A stretch of 15,079 nt of DNA, from NCBI GenBank assembly GCA_001970855.1, contig LSSN01000860.1, positions 1-15,079 on the forward strand, written 5' to 3'. Position numbers and translations under genes: made by a program. Positions 8,662 to 15,079 of the stretch are shown piece after piece (the first letter of the stretch is position 1; every line of letters begins with the position of its first letter). Origin of the DNA: Smittium culicis (lineage: Eukaryota; Kickxellomycota; Harpellomycetes; Harpellales; Legeriomycetaceae). The notes beneath the pieces are model-generated. The model was not told where the DNA came from, did no database searches, and saw only the letters and a program-made list of their open reading frames with translations.

Positions 8662-11115
8662 ATGGGTGGGGAAAATAGCCCTTCAAGTAAAAATAATAAT
8701 GAATCTCTAAGAGAATTTAAATTCCCAAATAACAGAGCTGATTTTAATAAAAATAACGACGCAAAAAACGACAGACGTTCTTCAAATATTTCTAATGATA
8801 GTATTACTTCTATTGATACTAATTTTTGTGAAAATAAAGAGAGGAAATTTATTGTTGGTGAAGGAAATGATACAGATACTAGCGGTGAACATGATAGAAG
8901 CGTTAAATCAAACTATGATCATGAAAGAAATTTTACATTAGTTGAGCCAGAGAGTAGACCGAGCATAGATACAATAGTAAACTCAAATAAACACCGTTTT
9001 TATGTTAGTTTAGCAGGATGGCTTATTCCACTAAATCTTCTAGTTAATGGATTAATTATTGCAGACGATTTTACAGTCGATACCTCTAGTGGAAAGAAGG
9101 TGTATTACGGTAAAAGATACATTTATTATGATTTCTTGATTATTTTTATTAAATAAATTATTTACTTAAAGTTTTTTGTATTTTTTCTTAAATATCAAAA
9201 AAAAAAACATCAAGTTGAAGAAACACGTAAGTAAATTTTTCAATCACAAAAATTAAAAAAAATAATAGTAATCTAACTTTATATTAAAATTTATGTATAC
9301 AACCTTAAAATAGACCACTTAGAGCTAAAGATAACTTTGTTTTCTATGGTATTTATATCAACTGCATCTTTTATTTCGAGATGCTTAGACGTGAATGTTT
9401 TATTGACAACTTTTATTACAATATTTTGCAAATTTGTTAATGGTAACTCATAGAAAAAATAATTCAACGCTAGAGAGAATATTATATTTATAATTATTAA
9501 TATGAAAATGAATTAAAATAGGAATTGTCGGTATGACTTACGTTGGATATATTATGCTCAGCAAAGAAAAATATAACAGATACGCGTCATTTGGCGGATC
9601 TGAATTATTTATAGCCATGTCGGGCTTTATTCTATCCCTTATGATAGCATTTTTACTATTGGTAGACTACAGAAACACTCCGAATTTTAAAAATCTTGGT
9701 ATGGCCCAGTTTAAATAAAGATAATTAATATTTTCCAAAAAAAAATTGAAATCAATAAAGTAAATAATAATTATTTTTATACTATTTTTAGGTTCCGGAA
9801 TGTCTATAAATCAACGATATTTACAATTTAGCGTTCTCGCAGTTTATTCGTGGGCTTGTTTTGGTGGATTTATTTTTATGTTTATCTCCGATTTCCCTTT
9901 CTTCATTGGATTATATTTTTGCTTAGGTAAAGATTCAATTTTTTTTATTAAAGTAAAAAAAATTTTACTCATTATTAATATATTAATATATTTATTTATT
10001 TATCGTTTAATTAGCTAATTATTTAAGTACATAAAATGAAAATTGAAAATTGAATATATTTTTCTTAATATTTTTTAGTTTCAATGGCCACAATCGGATT
10101 CGGAGACTACTACCCAGAAACTGCGTGGGCCAAAGCTATTTTTTCAGCTTGGCTATTAGTAGCGCTAATAATTATGGGTATATATCTATTAAATACTAAG
10201 CAAGTAGTAACAGATATATTATCTTCCAAGTATCGAAAAGAGTTGCGAAAAATTGAAAAAAAGAAAAGAGAGCTAGAAAAAAAAATTTTGCAAAACCACA
10301 CGCGATTGAATTCAAGTGCATCAATTAAACCTAAAATTAAGGACATTGTATATGAGTGGTATTATCATTCAATGCTTCTTCCTTCAGGAAAAGGTAAAAG
10401 AAAAGTTGAGATAGTGAACAATGGTAATTATAATGATCCAAATTTGGGAAATTCGGCAATTCTAAATCAAAGGCTGTCAAGAGCAGGTTTCACGGATAGA
10501 AGCATAGATAACATTCAAGAATTTGCGGAAAAAAAGACCGAAGAGCTAAACGTTAAAAGAATGAATACCAGACTTTTTGTTGGGTTGAGCTTAAATATTA
10601 CTTTTCAGTAAGATTTTTTCTCTTAAGCTAAATGATTTAAAAACATCTTTATCAAATGTAAAAAAGAAATTTATTTATTCTTTTTATAATTTGTTAGCTT
10701 AATCTCAGCTGTAGCTATTCACTTTTTAGAAGGAGGTGAAGAATCATATCTCGATACATTGTACTTTTGCTTTGTGTCATACACATCATTAGGTAATATA
10801 AACTAATTGATATATTTTTAATAAAAATTGCACTAATTTTAGTCTATTTTAAATACATCTGGCTTTTTATACTTAGGCTTTGGCGACAGAACATTAAAAA
10901 AAAAATCAGCGATTTTTTATTTTAGTTTGACAATAATTATCGGTGTTTCCATTTCGACAGCATCAATAGCTCTATTAATCGAAAGATTTCAATATTCGCT
11001 AAGAAATAGCATAGAATCTCGGAAAATTATTAATCCTCAATCCTTACGGCCTAAAAGGATTTATAAAAAGTTTAAGGGGTTTTTAAAAAGGAAAAGAAAA
11101 TCATCGTACAAATAA
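8662..11115 (+). CDS. TOK-type outward-rectifier two-pore K+ channel (8 exons, 587 aa)
   Basis: Plasma-membrane potassium channel of the fungal TOK1 class, with eight membrane segments and two pore loops in one chain. Proposed exons are 8662-9109, 9215-9226, 9314-9442, 9522-9698, 9792-9926, 10079-10607, 10698-10792 and 10877-11115. They total 1764 nt, exactly 588 codons. Residues 1-110 are Asn/Ser/Asp-rich and probably disordered. Likely membrane segments are about 112-134, 158-178, 182-209, 225-245, 266-288, 319-338, 466-487 and 519-543. Pore 1 carries TIGFGD at 305-310 and pore 2 carries TSLGFGD at 506-512. The segment GSGMSINQRY before S5 is typical of the family. A long cytoplasmic loop (about 340-464) contains a charged Lys/Glu-rich helix at 351-371. 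The tail after S8 is only about 45 residues and very basic. The start is the first in-frame ATG; an upstream exon cannot be excluded. Confidence 0.92.
9110..9313 (+). other. Intron pair around a 12-nt (or 6-nt) microexon at 9215-9226
   Basis: The 204-nt gap between the first two obvious channel exons contains a strong internal donor GTAAGT at 9227, preceded by possible acceptors ending at 9214 and 9220. Using them gives introns of 105 or 111 nt and 87 nt, close to the other introns here. The microexon would be 12 nt (adding four residues, VEET-like, in the S1-S2 loop) or 6 nt. A CTAAC branch site lies at 9273-9277, about 37 nt before the acceptor. Skipping the microexon also keeps frame (583 aa), so it could be a cassette exon. 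Inclusion is inferred, not proven. Confidence 0.55.
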
Positions 11116-11860
11116 TAACACATATACTCTGAAAATGATTGAAATTAAAGTAAAAGCGACAATTATTAAATCGCGATTTATCAGTATTCAGATTCGATGG
11201 TAATTTAAAGTTTTTTTTAGAGAAAAGCGAATAATTTATTTTTCTAGGCAATCCTATATTGCATCAATTTCTTTATGTTCTTGATTTAAAGAATATCGAA
11301 AATTATTTTATATTATATGATCAGAATATACTTTATAATTTCAAAATTATTATATTTCTCACTGAAAAAAAACTTATTACTGTTGAAATTTATTGATAGA
11401 ATAACAATTTATTTAAAAACACATTTTAATAGCGATATTTATTCATAGATGGATTTTAGTTGATAAATTGATGATAAAAGCGCTTTAGATTAATTTTTTT
11501 ATGCTTATTGATGTTAAAAACTAACTAAAAATTATATTATAATTTTAATGAAAAATTAATACAGTGTAAAATTTTTTTAAAAGATTTAATTCATTTTTTA
11601 GTTATCTATTTATTAAATAATAAAATTAAATTATGAGGTTATTATAAAAATATAAAATAGAGCCAGTTTTAAAAATTCTTAATTCTAAAAATCTTGATAA
11701 AAATTCTATTAATACTATATATCTATATATGCGTCTAAATAAACTATAAATATTAACTTGTGTAGATTTCGTGTTATACTTACCTAGTTTCATAATTCTT
11801 TCATGCATAATACACAATATATAAAGCTCTAATATCTTCTATATGAATGTCATATAGATT

Positions 11861-11959
11861 ACCCTTTCAGTTGCATGATTAAAAATAAGTTATTTCATAT
11901 TAAGATTTATTTATAAATAAATTTAGTTTCATAAGTAAAAAAAAACCCCCTATAAGGGT
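11861..11959. repeat. Short inverted-repeat unit, possible reduced MITE
   Basis: The 99-bp segment starts ACCCTTTCAG and its other end reads ACCCTTATAG on the opposite strand, matching at 8 of 10 positions. The terminal ACCCTTTC is shared with the two MITE-like elements in this window. The unit is half their length, has no TA flank and shares nothing else with them, so kinship is uncertain. Confidence 0.3.
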
Positions 11960-12082
11960 GTCAAAAAAACCTTATCGTCAGCTTTTTTCTGATAATTACT
12001 ACCAAATTATTGAGCTGGAAATGGCTTAAAATTTATGAAATTTGTGTCACCCGATTTCTAATTCTACAAAATATCATTGTAT

Positions 12083-12150
12083 TACCAGCCACCTTTAGCC
12101 GATACCACGTGTCTAGGGAGCTGCTAGAGAAACACAGAGGAATCGGGCAG
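12083..12150 (+). other. GC-richer coding-like island of unknown origin
   Basis: In one frame this stretch reads without a stop from about 12087 to 12150 (TFSRYHVSRELLEKHRGIGQ within it). It ends at CAG followed by GTATTT, which could be a splice donor. It is much less AT-rich than its surroundings, like the LINE fragment at the left edge. It could be an exon of an unrecognised gene or a short scrap of a mobile element. I do not recognise the protein. Confidence 0.25.
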
Positions 12151-12569
12151 GTATTTTAAAATTTTTTATTTTTTTAAAAATACTTGTTTTAAATAATTTT
12201 ACTGTAAAAAAAACTTAAAAAAACGGGATAATTATAAATTATTTTAGCCTTTTCAAATTACTAAAAATTTTTATCTTCAAAAAAAATTCAAAAATGGATT
12301 GTTGATGTGAATTAATAAATTAGCGATCTAAATATATTTTCAATCAATGTTTCCAAAATAGCGAATAAGATTTCAAGATTCTAAATAGATAAAAGTAGGA
12401 CAATATCTAACATTTCAAAAAGTTGAAAATTAAAAAATCAAAAGTGAAATTTACAAAAATATTTCCGTCAAGTTAGAATTAATCAAGCTCTTTATTATGA
12501 AGGCTAATTAATAGTATACCTCGGAAAGGATACATAATAAGTTACTGTAAATATAAAATCGACTTGGTC

Positions 12570-13760
12570 AAGTTATTCGACGGATTTCTTGTGAGAGAAT
12601 AGCATGCATCAATGGTTACATAGTTCGACCAGAATACGTGTGAAAATATATATTTATTTGATACTTTGGCGTTATAATCTTGATTAATCTCTATTGCTCT
12701 ACTTTTAGGTATAGATGACTTAGTGTCGCGCCGGATTAGTCCAAATATCGTTCACATGTATCTTGTAAATCTTTCCACAGAAAGAGGCCTTTTAATATCC
12801 TTTATAAAGCGCATAAGCCTATTCATTGTTCATTGACTGTTGCTTTCAATGACTTATGAACAGGTATTGAACGTATCCAATTATTTTTATACTTTTTAGG
12901 CTATCAGCGGGAACAGCATCGGATCAATGTGGGAGCTTATCATTCAGTTCTTTTCCGCTGAATGGACTCTGTTATTTTCTTTTGGGGTTACAGTATCAAG
13001 ATTTAGCTCTCCTTGACCATTGTGGCTTCGAGTATCGACGATCCTATGTATGAATCAGACTCTATTTAACGCTTTTTTGTCAAAAATCAACTGAATTTTG
13101 CAGTTAGTTGTTTGAGTGAGATCTCTACATGTGTTCCCAGTTAAATAAATAATTATATCACAGTGCTATGTAAAATTTTTGGTTTGATGAAAACCTGATC
13201 GATTTTTCATCCAATACATTCATAAAATGAACTTACATAAGATGATTTGGTATGTTATATAGATTCTAAGCTAACCTCAGTATTGAGTATTTTTACTTTT
13301 TATAAAGTATAATTTTATTTTTTTCTACATTATTGATTTCTTCATATAGATTTTAATTTGGTTTGCATAAATCGGAGAGGTTATTTAATTCGTGATTCGT
13401 CAGTAAATAAAATATGAATCTGCGTATAATTCCATCTGTATCCAATTTAAATACGTCAACCGTTTGAATTGATGAAATCTGCCACATTTTTTCCAAAATG
13501 TTTGGTTTAGAGATTACGCCTATCTTCTTTACGGAAATGTATCTTTTTTGAATTTTTTCGAAGAACGGATTTTATCATCTTAATGGGTCTGGAATCACGA
13601 TTTCGCTAAAAGTAGCAGTTTTTGAGTTGTATATATTTTGATTAGACCTGGGAACCATATATATATTCCAAATCGAGTCCAATAGCGTAATTTTTGGTTT
13701 ATCCCTGCGGACCTTTTGAATCACAGCGATATTAGATTCCAAATTGAAAAGGTGAATTTT
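12570..13760 (-). pseudogene. Decayed Tc1/mariner-type transposase
   Basis: Read on the minus strand, several transposase motifs appear in the expected order, in different frames and interrupted by stops. At about 13740-13640 there is a helix-turn-helix-like part (IAVIQKVRRDKPKITLLD, then IYMVPRS). At 13427-13387 WNYTQIHILFTDESRI carries the first catalytic Asp, its codon at 13401-13399. At about 13055-13000 SDSYIGSSILEATMVKE matches the Y-x-x-I-L region. At about 12868-12830 IPVHKSLKATVNEQ matches the D-N-x-P-x-H block, with its D-N lost. At about 12750-12690 IFGLIRRDTKSSIPKSRA matches the N-x-I-W-G region. A tail like the family's C-terminus follows (YNAKVSNKYI, then IDACYS). The last two catalytic blocks are about 38 codons apart, near the D34D/E spacing of the family. 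Other gaps are longer than expected, so insertions have accumulated. No terminal repeats were found. Confidence 0.55.
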
Positions 13761-15079
13761 TTATTGAACTCGGAACATCTTTATTTTAGCGAATTGTAAT
13801 ACATCACCTTTTTTTCATTAAAATCTACTGTACTTTCTGCACTAATTCTAAATTTGGTTTGAAACAGAAAGATCCATTTTTTGTATTTCATAATTTATAA
13901 TAAGAGACGATAATGAATCCTGGGATTGAGACCATTCGGTTTATGTCATCTTTCTGGTAGATATGTCTGTTTTATTCAGTAATGAGGGAACTTAGATTAC
14001 CTGAAAGTATGTGCTTACTTCATCTAGCCAGAAAAAGCTTTCTGTGATATCTTTCAACTGATATATCGAGGTTATGCTGTCAAAAATCTTGAATTAAGTG
14101 AGGATGGCTGTGCTTTCTTAATAGAATAACACTGATCAACCCAAAACGCTCTCGAGACTCAGAGTTAACATACCTTCAGTAGCTCCTTTTCAATGATGAG
14201 AGTCTTCAAAATTTGTACTATCCATATACTAGAGTAGCAGTGGGCTTCCACTACAATCCAATATTCTGAAATTATCAAGCGAATAAATAACTTTTGTTCT
14301 GGTATATGTGGTAAGAATGTTTTCCAGTTGAATGACTAAATTTGACTCTTCCAGAAATTCAGGCTATGAATATCATACTTCTTGAGAGTTACTGTCGATA
14401 TCCATGCATATATTATAGACTTAAATCTGATTTCGTCCTCCAATAATCAGTTAAGTTTGTGTCTCCCAGTTATTAAATCTATATAAATCAATTGGGATTC
14501 CAATTAAACTCTCTAATTAAATGAAATTAAGTCGGAAAACGTTCGTTATTTTTTAGAATTTTCTATGTAGATCCGTGATCTTGGTCGTAGGAACTTTGAA
14601 CAAATAATAACTTGTGTTAGTTACCATTCAGTTATGGGTGGTTTATAAGTATTACGTGATTATTGGTTCCAATTTTTTTTGTTTGAATACAAGCTCCATT
14701 AGCTTGGAGTAAATCAAATGATCTTTTCATCAAAAAGCCTCTGTGACTTCTTCTAAGACCTTACGATATTCTTGATAGGCAGATAATTTTCAGTCTGCAA
14801 ATCAAACAAATAGGAATAAAAAATTTTCAATACTTTTAGACTCAATTACATCTCGTATAATAAAATTCGGAACCGAAAATATTTGTAATTCCAGTGAAAG
14901 TTGATTATCTTCTGTACGTTATGTTTAACAGAATGTGTATAATAATATCCTGGAGATTAAAGGCGAAAGAAACTCATTCCGGTAAATATTATGGGAAATG
15001 GTGAAAATCGTATTAATCCTTATTTTTTTTCCTTCGCGTGTACTTTTAATTTCCAGAGATCGATTACAGATCGTATCTT
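13761..15079. other. Region without a supported gene, less AT-rich than the spacers
   Basis: No intact ORF or recognisable domain is present. Base composition resembles that of the decayed transposase next to it more than that of the spacers further left. The longest suggestive stretch is on the minus strand at 14165-14446, about 94 codons with one internal stop (for example FNWKTFLPHIPEQKLF and EYWIVVEAHCYSSIW). This is most simply old transposable-element debris, but the identity is not established. Confidence 0.4.

Larger units (their letters stand above)
11116..12569. other. AT-rich spacer after the channel gene
   Basis: No gene is recognised. The minus-strand open stretch at 11626-11817 is AT-rich, has no family resemblance and is probably chance. 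A GC-richer island at 12083-12150 and an inverted-repeat pair at 11861-11959 are the only local structures seen, and are listed separately. Confidence 0.5.

Noticed and set aside
8662..8682. N-myristoylation signal at the channel start (MGGENSP)
   Set aside because: Gly2 and Ser6 fit the motif, but proline at position 7 is excluded by the usual consensus, and the start codon itself is not proven.
10110..10346. Minus-strand open frame of 78 codons
   Set aside because: It is antisense to the channel exon encoding pore 1 and S6, with no independent support.
11626..11817. Minus-strand open frame of 63 codons
   Set aside because: It is in very AT-rich spacer DNA, shows no family resemblance or start context, and is of a length expected by chance.
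12560..12640. tRNA-like B-box (AGTTCGACCAG)
   Set aside because: No matching A box, acceptor stem or cloverleaf could be built around it, and the bases fall in the C-terminal part of the transposase relic.
12840..13053. Helitron N-terminal domain on the minus strand (HIDPMLFPLI, RRYSKP)
   Set aside because: The short likeness was attractive at first, but the surrounding motifs (TDES, Y-x-x-I-L, PVHK, GLIRRD) fit a Tc1/mariner transposase in the right order and explain more of the region.

Overview
This AT-rich eukaryotic window carries two intron-rich host genes on the plus strand, with mobile-element remains around them. Short GT-AG introns (mostly about 67-107 nt, several with CTAAC-type branch sites), a TOK-type two-pore potassium channel (a family best known from fungi) and long AT-rich spacers all suggest a fungus. 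The LINE fragment at the left edge resembles R2-like retroelements I associate with insect-gut fungi (Harpellales, such as Smittium or Zancudomyces). That placement is inference from memory and was not tested.

Layout. 1-865: the 3' part of a LINE-type reverse transcriptase, cut by the window edge on the left and broken near 797 on the right. It is about half G+C, unlike its surroundings. 866-3152: AT-rich spacer holding a MITE-like element (2162-2355). 3153-6059: an Hcs1/IGHMBP2-type SF1B helicase, reconstructed here as 10 exons and 713 aa. 6060-8661: spacer holding a second copy of the same MITE family (7171-7361). 8662-11115: a TOK-type potassium channel, reconstructed as 8 exons and 587 aa, with eight membrane segments and two pore loops. 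11116-12570: spacer with a small inverted repeat and a short GC-rich island. About 12570-13760, minus strand: a heavily decayed Tc1/mariner-type transposase, recognised from motifs in the right order but scattered over frames. 13760-15079: no supported gene, although composition is less AT-rich and open stretches occur on the minus strand.

The most interesting signal is gene structure. The helicase reads through only if a 2-nt microexon (4278-4279) is spliced in. It completes the second glycine codon of the Walker A motif GPPGTGKS, and skipping it gives a stop within nine codons. The first of its two flanking introns sits between two copies of AGGT, as expected of an intron gained by duplication of a protosplice site. 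The channel gene has a likely 12-nt (or 6-nt) microexon that keeps frame whether included or skipped. The two host genes show no functional link beyond being neighbours in the same orientation.
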